Positions 34,732 through 44,162 of a stretch of DNA of 64,000 nt are shown piece by piece. How positions within the stretch are numbered: position 1 is the first letter of the stretch; every line of letters begins with the position of its first letter. The position numbers were made by a program, and so were the translations under genes. Under the pieces are notes generated by a model. The model saw nothing but the letters and a program-made list of their open reading frames with translations. It had not been told where the DNA came from and did not search any database. Where the stretch lies: NCBI GenBank assembly GCA_022843745.1, contig JALHNB010000009.1, forward strand, positions 126,072 to 190,071, in the 5' to 3' direction. This DNA is from Anaerolineae bacterium (lineage in GTDB: Bacteria > Chloroflexota > Anaerolineae > Aggregatilineales > Phototrophicaceae).

Positions 34732-35742
34732 GTGAATTATGAGACGTTTCTGTTCACGCGCAACCAGCAGCGCGACTTTACGGCGTTTATGCGCCCCAAA
34801 GAACTGACCAACAAAGAAATCAGCACGATTGCCAGCGCAGTGGGCAACGTCAACGATGTATCCGAATTGTCACCTGAATGGCCTGCACTCTACTGCTTTC
34901 CTATTGGCGAGTACATTTTGCTGCTGCGGCATTATGACAGCGGGCGCACACACGCCGGACGCAACATCCCACTGCTGGAAGGCATCGCCGTCAAACGGAC
35001 ACGCGCACGACATTTCGCGGCGGCACTACCCCATTTTTTGGCACATCAGGCTGATTTATTGGCGGTTGTCCGCAACGTGCCGGACATCGAAACGCAAACC
35101 GTTCAAAAATCGCCTGATCTTCCCTGGCCGGATGTGCAAGCGGGAGAAGCAATCGAAGGTGCAGCGGACGACTCGCTGGTGAATGAATTTGTAGCACGGC
35201 TGACGGAAGATCGACTATTTATTCCGTTTAATCCTGACGGACGGCTGATGCTCATCGCCGCGCTTTCCGACCCGCGTTTTCCTTCGCTTTATTTTGCCTT
35301 TGGCACGAACTCAGACGTTGTAGCGCGATTGAATAAAGCCGAGATTGACATTGATATCGTCAGCTACTTTAATACCAATCTGCCCAGCCTGCGCAGCCGT
35401 ACCACGAACGAAATCACCAGCGAATTGACGGGCTATGTCAGCAGCGCTCCCAAAAGCCGCCCAAAACCCGCCAAACCTATCAAGCCCGACCTACCTGACT
35501 TACCACCGCCGGATGCGCCTGCTCCCATGCGTCCACTCCGCGAAACACGCGCCGAGCCAAAGAAGCCGCACGACGATGCCTTGAAGCGCTACGATACGGG
35601 CGAAGATGCCATGCTCACTCCCCGGCAGATGGCACGTAAATCCCAGGAAGCCGAGCAGCAAACTGAGGCGGAAAGCGAAAAATCCGAATCGGTGATTGGC
35701 TGGCTGGGCGGATTGATTGCGCGGCTGTTGGGACGAAAATAG
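34732..35742 (+). CDS. GTPase partner protein with GAP1-like N-terminal region
   Basis: 336 residues, GTG start with GAGGAG before it. The first ~130 residues (NYETFLFTRNQQRDFTAFMRP, LYCFPIGEYILLLRHYDSG, GRNIPLLEGIAVK) resemble the N-terminal domain of GTPase-associated protein 1 families. The middle is alpha/beta (LMLIAALSDPRFPSLYFAFG). A proline-rich linker (residues ~245-275) leads to a short hydrophobic tail (GWLGGLIARLLGRK) that could touch membrane. Its fixed pairing with the GTPase suggests it is the effector or regulator; function is not known. No homology search was possible. Confidence 0.55.
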   Translation: MNYETFLFTRNQQRDFTAFMRPKELTNKEISTIASAVGNVNDVSELSPEWPALYCFPIGEYILLLRHYDSGRTHAGRNIPLLEGIAVKRTRARHFAAALPHFLAHQADLLAVVRNVPDIETQTVQKSPDLPWPDVQAGEAIEGAADDSLVNEFVARLTEDRLFIPFNPDGRLMLIAALSDPRFPSLYFAFGTNSDVVARLNKAEIDIDIVSYFNTNLPSLRSRTTNEITSELTGYVSSAPKSRPKPAKPIKPDLPDLPPPDAPAPMRPLRETRAEPKKPHDDALKRYDTGEDAMLTPRQMARKSQEAEQQTEAESEKSESVIGWLGGLIARLLGRK

Positions 35743-35769
35743 AGCCAAGCATGGCATCATAATTTGCGC

Positions 35770-35775
35770 TATAAT
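35770..35775 (+). promoter_or_regulatory. -10 box upstream of polA
   Basis: TATAAT at 35770-35775, preceded by GCGC, 39 bases before the ATG at 35814. No good -35 hexamer is seen. Confidence 0.4.
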
Positions 35776-35813
35776 AGACCGTATGTTCGCTTCGACTCAA
35801 TGGATTTGATAAT

Positions 35814-38606
35814 ATGACAACCTCACGACCCATGTTCTACGTGATCGACGGTCACGCACTGGCCTATCGGCAGTTTTTCGCGTTAAAACCCCAGGGGTTT
35901 ACCACCCACAGCGGTGAATTGACCAACGCAACCTATGGCTTTACCCGAACGCTGCTGGATATTCTGCAAAAAGACCGGCCTCAATATCTGGCGGTCAGCT
36001 TTGACATGGGTCTAAGCGGGCGCGAAACCCTCTATACCGAATATAAAGGCACACGCGAAAAAATGCCCGACGAACTGCGCACGCAGATTGAACGCATCAA
36101 TCAGATCGTAGCCGCGTTCAATATCCCCATTCTGGCTGTCGAGACTTACGAAGCCGATGATGTGATCGGCACAATCGTGGGGCAAGCCGAGGCGGAGGGC
36201 GTTGATGTGCGCATCATCACAGGCGATAGAGACTTGCTGCAACTGCTGACACCGCACATCACTGTGCAGCTTCCAGATCGAAGCAAAACGGGCGGCGGTG
36301 CCGATGTGGTTTACAACGAGGCAATGTACCGCGAAAAATATCAACTGGAACATCCCTGGCAGCTTGTCGATTTCAAAGCGCTGGTCGGCGATGCGTCCGA
36401 TAACATCCCCGGCGTGAAGGGTATTGGCGACAAGACGGCGATTTCGCTGCTGGCACAGTACGAGAGCCTCGACAATATTTACGCGCATCTCCACGAGCTT
36501 AAAGGCGCTGTGCAGAAAAATCTGACTGAAGGCAAAGAAATGGCCTATCTCAGCCAGGATTTGGCGACGATCCGGCGCAACGTGCCGATTCAACTGGTTT
36601 TGAGCGCATGTGTGGCGCACGATTTCGATCATGATAAGGTCGCCGAATTGTTCCGCGAACTGGAGTTTCGCCAGCTTGCTAAACGGCTGTTCGAGCTTCA
36701 GGACGAGCAAAAAACCGAAACTGAGGAATTTGAAGCGCCGGAAGATGCCATTTACGAGACGATTATCGTGCGCGATCAGCCGACTCTCGACAGCATGATT
36801 GCAGCGCTCAACGCGGCCAAAGGGATTGTCTGGGATGTCGAGACGACTGGCCTCGACCACATGGCCTGTGATCTGGTCGGTATCGCGCTGGCGGTAAGCG
36901 GCGACACGGGTTATTACGTCCCCGTTGGTCATGGCAAGGGTGGCGGGTTATTCGATATGTTCGAAAAAGAGGAGCAGCTACCCCTCGAAACGGTCATCAA
37001 TGCCTTACATGCGCCTATGACCAACCCGAATATTCCGAAATACGCCCATAACGCAGGTTTTGATCTGGTCGTCATGCAGCGTCACGGCATTGATGTAACG
37101 CCCATCACCTTTGATACGATGATCGCCGAATTTGTGCGCGACCCGATGAGCAAATTTCTGGGGCTGAAAAATTTTGTCAGCCAATATCTCAAAGCGCATA
37201 TGCAAAATATCGAGGAATTGATCGGCACGGGCAAAAAGCAGATCACGATGGATCAAGTCCCCGTTGATCGCGCCGCTCCCTACGCTGCCGCCGATGCCGC
37301 CATGACCTTCCGCGCTGTCGAATTTTTGCGCCCCTATCTTGAGGCCGAACCCGGTCTGCTAAGTCTATTTAATAACATCGAAATGCCGTTAGTACCCATC
37401 ATCGCGGCGATTGAATCGGCTGGCGTGGTGCTCGACACACCCTATTTATCACAGTTGAGCCAAAAGCTCGATCTGGAATTGAAGGTGCTGGAGGACAGGA
37501 TTTATGAACTCACTGGCGGCTACGGCAAGTTTAATATCAACAGCCCCAAGCAGTTGAATGACGTGCTGTTCGGCAAACTCAATCTTTCGCAAAAAGGGCT
37601 GCGCAAGACTCAGCACGGCTACACCACCGATGCCGCCACGCTCGAAAATTTACGCGGCGACCACCCGATTATCGAGCATATCCTCACCTATCGCGAACTA
37701 ACCAAGCTCAAGGGGACATACGTCGATGCCCTGCCCGCACTGGTTAATGCGAAAACCGGACGTTTGCATACCAATTATAATCAGACTGGTGCGGCGACAG
37801 GACGCATGAGCAGCAACAACCCCAATCTGCAAAATATCCCGATCCGCACCGAAGTCGGACGAGAAGTTCGGCGGGCATTTATCACACCGCCGGAGACTAA
37901 GCTTCTTTCCGTCGATTACAGCCAGATCGAACTGCGCGTGCTGGCGCATTACAGCGAAGACCCGACTCTGCTGGAAGCGTTTCGCCAGAACCAGGACATT
38001 CATGCGGCGACGGCGGCGGCAGTCTACAGCATTCCGCTGGAACAAGTCACCTATGACCAGCGCAGTTTCGCCAAGCGCGTCAATTTCGGCCTCATCTACG
38101 GCATGGGGGCGTATCGCCTCTCACGTGACAGCGATCTTTCGGTGGGCGAAGCACGTGATTTTATCGAAACCTATTTTAACCAGATGCCCCAGGTCAAGCG
38201 CTATCTGGACGACACTAAACAACTGGCGCGTGAAGGCGTAATTACGACCCTGTTCGGCAGACGGCGCGAATTTCCGATTTTGCAGCGTCCTGAGCGCTAT
38301 AATATGAGCATGGTTCAGGGCGAGGAGCGCGTCGCCATCAACATGCCGATTCAAGGCTCTGCCGCCGACATCATGAAAAAGGCGATGATCGACCTCTACC
38401 GCGAACTGGCGCAGCACAAATTGAAGGCGCATATGATTTTGCAGGTGCATGACGAATTGGTGCTGGAAGTGCCGGAGGACGAACTCGCGGAGGCGGCAGC
38501 GCTCACGGTGCAGGTGATGGAAAACGTCTATCCGTTGAAAGCCCCGCTGCGTGCCAACGCCCAGGTCGGCACAAATTGGCGTGATATGGAACAAATCACA
38601 ACTTAA
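35814..38606 (+). CDS. polA: DNA polymerase I
   Basis: 930 residues with all three domains. The 5' nuclease (1-~290) has VIDGHALAYRQFFA, ITGDRDLLQLL and GDASDNIPGVKGIGDKTA. The 3'-5' exonuclease (~310-510) keeps its acidic residues: DVETTGL, HNAGFDL and YAAADAAMTFR, so proofreading should be active. The polymerase domain has motif A (LSVDYSQIELRVLAHY), motif B (RSFAKRVNFGLIYGMGAY, with Phe at the O-helix sugar-selection position) and motif C (LQVHDELVLEVP). It fills gaps and removes RNA primers. It sits alone; neighbouring genes are unrelated. ATG 35814 is used; another ATG 18 bases later would also fit. Confidence 0.98.
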   Translation: MTTSRPMFYVIDGHALAYRQFFALKPQGFTTHSGELTNATYGFTRTLLDILQKDRPQYLAVSFDMGLSGRETLYTEYKGTREKMPDELRTQIERINQIVAAFNIPILAVETYEADDVIGTIVGQAEAEGVDVRIITGDRDLLQLLTPHITVQLPDRSKTGGGADVVYNEAMYREKYQLEHPWQLVDFKALVGDASDNIPGVKGIGDKTAISLLAQYESLDNIYAHLHELKGAVQKNLTEGKEMAYLSQDLATIRRNVPIQLVLSACVAHDFDHDKVAELFRELEFRQLAKRLFELQDEQKTETEEFEAPEDAIYETIIVRDQPTLDSMIAALNAAKGIVWDVETTGLDHMACDLVGIALAVSGDTGYYVPVGHGKGGGLFDMFEKEEQLPLETVINALHAPMTNPNIPKYAHNAGFDLVVMQRHGIDVTPITFDTMIAEFVRDPMSKFLGLKNFVSQYLKAHMQNIEELIGTGKKQITMDQVPVDRAAPYAAADAAMTFRAVEFLRPYLEAEPGLLSLFNNIEMPLVPIIAAIESAGVVLDTPYLSQLSQKLDLELKVLEDRIYELTGGYGKFNINSPKQLNDVLFGKLNLSQKGLRKTQHGYTTDAATLENLRGDHPIIEHILTYRELTKLKGTYVDALPALVNAKTGRLHTNYNQTGAATGRMSSNNPNLQNIPIRTEVGREVRRAFITPPETKLLSVDYSQIELRVLAHYSEDPTLLEAFRQNQDIHAATAAAVYSIPLEQVTYDQRSFAKRVNFGLIYGMGAYRLSRDSDLSVGEARDFIETYFNQMPQVKRYLDDTKQLAREGVITTLFGRRREFPILQRPERYNMSMVQGEERVAINMPIQGSAADIMKKAMIDLYRELAQHKLKAHMILQVHDELVLEVPEDELAEAAALTVQVMENVYPLKAPLRANAQVGTNWRDMEQITT

Positions 38607-38686
38607 ACGCGGCTGTTTTATCATTAAAAGTCATACCTCTTGGTACGGCTTTCTTAATTACCAATATTTCGCCCATTCCGCAACTA

Positions 38687-38695
38687 TGCTATACT
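38687..38695 (+). promoter_or_regulatory. Extended -10 promoter upstream of argF
   Basis: TGC followed by TATACT (38690-38695), same form as the boxes at 7006 and 28040. Predicted start near 38702. Confidence 0.55.
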
Positions 38696-38755
38696 CGGAA
38701 CACAGCATAAGGTTGTACTTTGATGATTCTCTCAAATCCCAAACAGAAGATAAAT

Positions 38756-39667
38756 ATGCGGCATTTTCTTAATCTGTCGGATTGGTCGAGCGAAGACCTC
38801 CAACATCTCATCCAATTAGCAGTTGACCTCAAATCCGAATGGCGGTCCGGTGGCAACAAGCCTGTTTTAGCTAATAAAATTCTGGCGATGGTCTTTCAGA
38901 AGCCGTCGCTCCGCACGCGCGTCTCGTTCGAAGTGGGGATGCAGCACCTCGGCGGTCACGCCATCATGATCGGCCCCAACGAGATTGGCCTCGGCAAGCG
39001 TGAAAGTATCGCCGACATCGCGCGGGTGCTTTCCGGCTATGTTCAGGGCATTATGGCGCGTGTTTTTGAACATGACCACGTCGAACAGCTTGCGGACTGG
39101 GCAAGCGTGCCGGTGATTAACGGCCTGAGCGATGCCAGCCATCCCTGTCAGGCAATGGCTGACCTGCTGACGATTTATGAGCATTTTGGCCGCACCGAAG
39201 GTTTAAAACTGGCTTATATTGGCGATGGGAATAATGTCGCCGCATCGCTGGTCGTTGCCTGCGCCAGCTTCGGCCTGGATTTCACCATCGCGTCACCCGC
39301 AGGCTATGAACTATCCGAGTCCGTGCTGGACATCGCGCACGAGCGCAACCGGAATATGTCGATTGAACTTCTGCGTGACCCTGCGGAAGCCGTTCACGAC
39401 GCGGATATTGTCTATACCGATACCTGGATCAGTATGGGACAGGAAGAAGAGTCCGGCGAACGCATCAAAGCTTTCGAGCAATATCAGGTTAATCAAAAAT
39501 TGCTGACGAAGGCCGGGAAAGAAGCCATTGTCATGCACGATCTGCCTGCCTATCGGGGCAAAGAGATCACCGACGACGTGGCCGATGGCCCGCAGTCCGT
39601 CATCTTTAAACAGGCAGAAAATCGACTGCACGCCCAAAAAGCGATTCTTGTCAGATTAATGAGTTAG
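38756..39667 (+). CDS. argF: Ornithine carbamoyltransferase
   Basis: 303 residues. The start MRHFLNLSDWS is the family's usual beginning; an ATG at 38720 would add twelve unrelated residues. Carbamoyl phosphate binding: KPSLRTR (in place of the STRTR loop), the HPCQAMADLLTIYE motif, and DTWISMGQEEE, which carries the SMG loop for ornithine. It forms citrulline from ornithine and carbamoyl phosphate in arginine synthesis. The C-terminal motif, normally HCLP with a Cys near the ornithine amine, reads HDLPAYRG here, so Cys is replaced by Asp. Other carbamoyltransferases of the family cannot be fully excluded. The rest of the arginine genes are not nearby. Confidence 0.9.
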   Translation: MRHFLNLSDWSSEDLQHLIQLAVDLKSEWRSGGNKPVLANKILAMVFQKPSLRTRVSFEVGMQHLGGHAIMIGPNEIGLGKRESIADIARVLSGYVQGIMARVFEHDHVEQLADWASVPVINGLSDASHPCQAMADLLTIYEHFGRTEGLKLAYIGDGNNVAASLVVACASFGLDFTIASPAGYELSESVLDIAHERNRNMSIELLRDPAEAVHDADIVYTDTWISMGQEEESGERIKAFEQYQVNQKLLTKAGKEAIVMHDLPAYRGKEITDDVADGPQSVIFKQAENRLHAQKAILVRLMS

Positions 39668-39677
39668 GTATTCATCT

Positions 39678-41921
39678 ATGCCTGGAAATCGTCAAGCTTA
39701 CGAGCAGTCTATGAATGCCGGACATAACGCGGCATGGGATCAGGAATGGCCTGCCGCTATCGGCGCTTATGGCCGCGCGATCCAAGAATTTCCCGAAGAT
39801 GCCGATGCGCATATCCATCTGGGATTGGCTTTGCTGAAAGCCGGACGGTTGGATGACGCGCTGAAAGTTTATACACGCGCCCATCAGATCGCGCAGGAAG
39901 ACCCGATTCCGCTGGAAAAAAGCGCGGATGTATTGGAACGCATGGGTCGCCTGCGTGAAGCAGCCCAACAATATGTCAACGTCGCTGAAATCTACCTGGG
40001 GCAGCGCGACCTCGACAAAGCGATCAGCAATTGGGAAAAAGCCACCCAACTGACTCCGGGCTTGATCGCTGTCCATGCGAAGCTGGCGCAGGGTTATGAG
40101 CGAACGGGTGATAAGACAAAAGCGATCCGCGAATATCATCTGCTGGCATTCAATTTCCAACGCGGCAAAGATAATGAAAAGGCAATGAAAGCCGTTCAGC
40201 GTGCGTTACGACTCGATCCTAAAAATTCACAGTCTTTAAACACGCTGCGAGCCATTGAAACCGGACGTGAAATTGTCCTTCCCGGTCAGGATGAAACTAG
40301 TAACGCGCGAAAAGATGCGCAATCGGGCTTCGAGATTTTCGACAACACCGAAGTCCGGCAGCAGGTTGGCGAGGCCGACCCGCTGGGGCCGATGGGTGAG
40401 TCAATGACCGAAGCACTCGGTCTGCTGGCAGAGTTTGTGATCGAAAGTGGCGAACTGGGGCCAAGCGGCGGCGATGCCCTTCAGGGTTTGGAATTACAGC
40501 GCCAGGGTTTGCACGAAGAAGCGATAAAAGCTTATGAGCGTGCCGAGCCACATTTACGGCATCCGGCGCTCAAAATGAATCTTGGCGGTCTGCTCGTTCT
40601 GACAGATTCACCCGATAAAGCGGTCAAGCACCTCTCCGAAGCGACCACGCACCCTGAACTCAGTCCTGGCGCATTTCACGGTCTTGGTCAGGCCTATTAT
40701 AAAATGGGCAAGCATAAACAAGCCTCGCGCTTCCTGATTCAAAGCCTGCAAACAGTCGATACGGGTTTAGCCGTGAATGTCGACGAGGTACAGGAACTCG
40801 CTGAAGTCTACGATCAACTGCTGGTGACGCTGGAAGGCCGCACCGACGAGGCGCTGTCCGCCATCAATAAACGCTTTGTTAATCTTTTGCAGGGCAAGGA
40901 TTGGAAACAGCGTATCGCCGAAACACGCCGCCAATTGCAGGAAGCGATGCGGGTCAGCGGTGAACAGGGTGTCGTCGATATGCTGGTCACTAACCACAGC
41001 GACGAGCTTACCGGCTCGGTATCCATGATTGATCGCTACATCCGGCAGGGCTTGATGACACTCGCCATGGACGAATGCCATCGCGCGGTAGAATTTGCGC
41101 CGACATACCTGCCCGTCCACGTCCGCATGGCCGAAATTATGATGCGTGAAGGGCGCGTGCGGCAGGCGATCAATAAATACAACACGGTTGCAAAAACGTA
41201 CCTCGTGCGGGGCGAAAATGACCGCGCAGCTTCGATCCTGGGTGAAGTTTTGGAGATGGCACCGCTGGATATTTCGGTTCGCACCAGCCTGATCGAGCTT
41301 CTGGAAACCGAAGAACGATGGGACGAAGCGCTTGACCAGTATGTTGATCTTGCCGATACCTATCACCAGCTTGGCGATTTTGAGATGTCGCGCAACACTT
41401 ACAGTCTGGCAGAACGTGTCGCCAACCGTGTACAGGCTTCGGTTGAAAAACAGGTGCGTATCAAGCATCGTATCGCTGACATCGACCAGATGCGTTTGGA
41501 CATCCGCAAAGCACAGCGCACTTACGAGGAAATTACGCAGATTGACCCGGAAGACGAACGCGCACGCCGCATGTTGATCGACCTGAATTATCGTCAGGGC
41601 AACCAGGTCGAGGCCATCAAGCGGCTTGACCAGCTTTTGAGCCTGTTTGCCAAGAAAAAGCAGATCAATCGTATCGTACAGCTTCTCGAAGAACTGGTCA
41701 CGCTCTACCCCAACGATACGGGTTTGCGCTCACGGTTGGCTGCGATTTACCGTCAGCTTGGGCGCAAAGAGGACGCAATTTTGCAGCTTGATGCGCTTGG
41801 CGAATTACAGCTCGAAGCTGGCTTACATGAGGAAGCCGCCAACACTATTCGCCAGATCATATCGCTCAATCCGCCTGGACTTGACGATTATAAGCGCCTG
41901 CTCTCGCAATTAGGTGGCTAA
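39678..41921 (+). CDS. Long tetratricopeptide repeat protein
   Basis: 747 residues of almost continuous TPR units, for example ADAHIHLGLALLKAGRLDDAL, AKLAQGYERTGDKTKAIREY, GLGQAYYKMGKHKQAS and RLAAIYRQLGRKEDAI, with a less regular stretch around residues 215-265 and 390-430. No signal peptide or membrane helix. It would be a cytoplasmic scaffold; partner unknown. It begins 11 bases after argF and ends 12 bases before cdaA, so it probably belongs to the cdaA-cdaR transcript. Confidence 0.88.
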   Translation: MPGNRQAYEQSMNAGHNAAWDQEWPAAIGAYGRAIQEFPEDADAHIHLGLALLKAGRLDDALKVYTRAHQIAQEDPIPLEKSADVLERMGRLREAAQQYVNVAEIYLGQRDLDKAISNWEKATQLTPGLIAVHAKLAQGYERTGDKTKAIREYHLLAFNFQRGKDNEKAMKAVQRALRLDPKNSQSLNTLRAIETGREIVLPGQDETSNARKDAQSGFEIFDNTEVRQQVGEADPLGPMGESMTEALGLLAEFVIESGELGPSGGDALQGLELQRQGLHEEAIKAYERAEPHLRHPALKMNLGGLLVLTDSPDKAVKHLSEATTHPELSPGAFHGLGQAYYKMGKHKQASRFLIQSLQTVDTGLAVNVDEVQELAEVYDQLLVTLEGRTDEALSAINKRFVNLLQGKDWKQRIAETRRQLQEAMRVSGEQGVVDMLVTNHSDELTGSVSMIDRYIRQGLMTLAMDECHRAVEFAPTYLPVHVRMAEIMMREGRVRQAINKYNTVAKTYLVRGENDRAASILGEVLEMAPLDISVRTSLIELLETEERWDEALDQYVDLADTYHQLGDFEMSRNTYSLAERVANRVQASVEKQVRIKHRIADIDQMRLDIRKAQRTYEEITQIDPEDERARRMLIDLNYRQGNQVEAIKRLDQLLSLFAKKKQINRIVQLLEELVTLYPNDTGLRSRLAAIYRQLGRKEDAILQLDALGELQLEAGLHEEAANTIRQIISLNPPGLDDYKRLLSQLGG

Positions 41922-41933
41922 AGGATTTACGCG

Positions 41934-42800
41934 GTGGAACTAGGCTGGGTTCTCGACAACCTGACTCCCAACGCGATCATTGATATTTTACTGGTCGGGT
42001 TGTTGTTTTTTGGCCTGAGTTTTTTCATTCGCGGGACACAAGGCGTAGCACTGCTGCGCGGTGTCGTCTTTGTGCTAGTCGGCATGATTATTGTCTCCAG
42101 CATGTTTCAGCTCACCGCCCTCAGTTGGCTCCTCAATAATTCATTGTATGTGCTGCTGGTCGCCATTCCTGTTATTTTCCAGCCAGAACTCCGTCGAGGA
42201 CTCGAACGTTTGGGGCGGGCAGGTGCGTTACTAAGCAATCGCCAACCTGCCGAAAGCCGCCGCACAAAAATGATCGACGATATTTGTCAGGCGGCAGAAC
42301 GATTATCTGAACGACGACATGGCGCGTTAATCGTATTGGAGCGCAATAGCAGCCTTCAGGAATATGTTCGCACAGGCATCACACTCGATAGTGAGGTCAG
42401 CCCTCAGCTTTTACTCACCATTTTCTGGCCGAAGACTGAACTGCATGACGGCGCAGCTATCGTGGATACCAACGGGCGTATCGCTTCAGCAGCCTGTGTT
42501 TTGCCACTCTCTGCCACGCGCAACCTGCCGAATCGCAAACTGGGAACCCGACACCGCGCCGCGTTGGGCATGAGCGAAGTCAGCGATGCGATTTGTGTCG
42601 TTGTTTCAGAAGAAACTGGACGCATCTCGGTGACGGACGGTGGGCGTATGATCCCCCGTCTTGATGCCAAACGCCTGAAAACTATTTTGAACGCGCTTTA
42701 TGGTGCAGACAGTCCCACAGGCAGTATTCCGCTTAACTGGATCCGCGAACAGGTCACTTCTGTGCGGGGATACCTGGAAAATGGTCGGAAACAGACCTGA
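41934..42800 (+). CDS. cdaA: Diadenylate cyclase CdaA (DisA_N domain)
   Basis: 288 residues. Three N-terminal membrane helices (NAIIDILLVGLLFFGLSFFI, VALLRGVVFVLVGMIIVSSM, LYVLLVAIPVIF) are followed by the DisA_N catalytic domain with its signature LHDGAAIV (DGA) and GTRHRAALG (RHR), plus SEETGRISV. It makes cyclic di-AMP from two ATP at the membrane, controlling potassium uptake and osmotic balance. GTG start with AAAGGA about eight bases before it. The stop codon overlaps the start of cdaR (TGATG), matching the classical cdaA-cdaR pairing; glmM is absent. Confidence 0.97.
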   Translation: MELGWVLDNLTPNAIIDILLVGLLFFGLSFFIRGTQGVALLRGVVFVLVGMIIVSSMFQLTALSWLLNNSLYVLLVAIPVIFQPELRRGLERLGRAGALLSNRQPAESRRTKMIDDICQAAERLSERRHGALIVLERNSSLQEYVRTGITLDSEVSPQLLLTIFWPKTELHDGAAIVDTNGRIASAACVLPLSATRNLPNRKLGTRHRAALGMSEVSDAICVVVSEETGRISVTDGGRMIPRLDAKRLKTILNALYGADSPTGSIPLNWIREQVTSVRGYLENGRKQT

Positions 42801-44074
42801 TGCAGACAAGAAGCAGCACAAATCGCCTGATCTGGGATAACGTGATGTGGTTCGCCGGAACGATGGCGCTGGCATTCTTCGTATGGGTTATCGCGAGTCT
42901 GCAATCTGATCCTGTTCAGGAACGGCTTTTCCGCAACATCCCGGTTCAGGTTGAGTTCAGCGCTGGGCTGGTCATTACCGACCAATCACGCGATACCGTC
43001 ACGGTCACGGTACGCGGGCCGCAGTCAACTCTTGACCAGTTGGATACCGACGACATCCAGGTTCTTGCTGACCTCAGCACACTGGGAACGGGTCTGCATC
43101 GCGTCAATCTGGAGCCGCGCGTCTCCCGCCGTGCCTCAGTCGATACCTCGCCGCGTCAAATCAGCGTTACGCTGGAGGAAGCCAGCGAACAATTCAAACC
43201 GATTACGGTAGTGACCACAAACGCGCCGCCAGCAGGCTATGAGACAAGCGCGGATAGTCCTATTCTCGATGTTAGTCAGGTGCTGGTCAGCGGGCCACTC
43301 AGTAAAGTCGATCAGGTTTCTGCGGTGCGTGTCGCGCTCGATTTACAAGAGGAGCGAAGCTCATTCCAGGGTGATTATCGCTTAGTTCCAGTAGATATTG
43401 ATGGTGATCCGGTTACGGATGTCGTTCTGGACCCTGCTACCGTTCATATCACGGTACAAATTGACCCACGACCTGACATTCGCGAGGTGCGCGTTACACC
43501 CAACATTCTGGCGGAAACGCTGCCAGATGGCTACGCACTCACTGAAATCAGTTATGATCCCCAGGTGATTCTCGTCAGCGGCTCACCGGAGAGGCTCGAA
43601 AATGCGCCTGGAACGTTCTTCACCGATCCGATTGATCTGGTCGGCCATACCAGCAGCTTTGAACAGGATGTCACCGTCCAGATTCCTGACGAAAATCTTT
43701 TTGCCGTCGGTGCGCAGAACATCCGCGTCTCAATTGGCATCACGCCACTCATCGCCAGCCGCCAGTTGGATCGTATTCCGATTCAGATTTTCGGTGTCAG
43801 TGAGGGTCTTACAGCAGCGCTTGCGCCAAACGAAGTGACGATCCTGATTACGGGGCCGCAGTTACTGGTGCAAGATCTTGAATCTAATAATCTGCGCGTG
43901 ATAGTTGATCTGACAGGGTTAAGCGAAGGCAATTATCAGATTCCGCCAGAAGTTTCGATCAGCCAGGGGCAAACCGCAGATACCAACCTGTCGGTATTAC
44001 CTGCTGAAATCGACGTGGTGATTACCCGCGACCCCGAATCAATAGAAGCAACAGAAACGCCAACAAGCGAGTAA
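42800..44074 (+). CDS. cdaR: CdaR-type regulator with YbbR repeats
   Basis: 424 residues. One N-terminal membrane helix (MWFAGTMALAFFVWVIASL) then about four YbbR-type beta repeats on the outer side, each with a V-x-V-x-G-P or S-G pattern (VTVRGPQSTLDQLD, VLVSGPLSKVDQ, ILVSGSPERLEN, ILITGPQLLVQDLE). YbbR proteins bind CdaA and modulate its activity. The Thr/Glu-rich end is flexible. Coupled to cdaA by a one-base overlap. Confidence 0.93.
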   Translation: MQTRSSTNRLIWDNVMWFAGTMALAFFVWVIASLQSDPVQERLFRNIPVQVEFSAGLVITDQSRDTVTVTVRGPQSTLDQLDTDDIQVLADLSTLGTGLHRVNLEPRVSRRASVDTSPRQISVTLEEASEQFKPITVVTTNAPPAGYETSADSPILDVSQVLVSGPLSKVDQVSAVRVALDLQEERSSFQGDYRLVPVDIDGDPVTDVVLDPATVHITVQIDPRPDIREVRVTPNILAETLPDGYALTEISYDPQVILVSGSPERLENAPGTFFTDPIDLVGHTSSFEQDVTVQIPDENLFAVGAQNIRVSIGITPLIASRQLDRIPIQIFGVSEGLTAALAPNEVTILITGPQLLVQDLESNNLRVIVDLTGLSEGNYQIPPEVSISQGQTADTNLSVLPAEIDVVITRDPESIEATETPTSE

Positions 44075-44112
44075 AATATTCGCTCTGGCTGTCTGTAGTG
44101 CAGCAATATATA

Positions 44113-44122
44113 GCGCCCCTAC
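44113..44122 (-). repeat. Half copy of the GTAGGGGCGC repeat
   Basis: GCGCCCCTAC, the reverse complement of the first ten bases of the repeats at 3219 and 13141, lies in the 89-bp gap between cdaR and the ferredoxin-like gene. Confidence 0.45.
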
Positions 44123-44162
44123 GCAATAACCGCATTTCAGAAGTTTAAAATGGGACTATTTT

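Noticed and set aside
36012..36932. A 306-residue antisense frame within polA
   Set aside because: Shadow of the polA coding pattern; the forward gene has complete motifs.
40767..41468. A 233-residue antisense frame within the long TPR gene
   Set aside because: Mirror of the TPR frame; no start context and no homology-like features.
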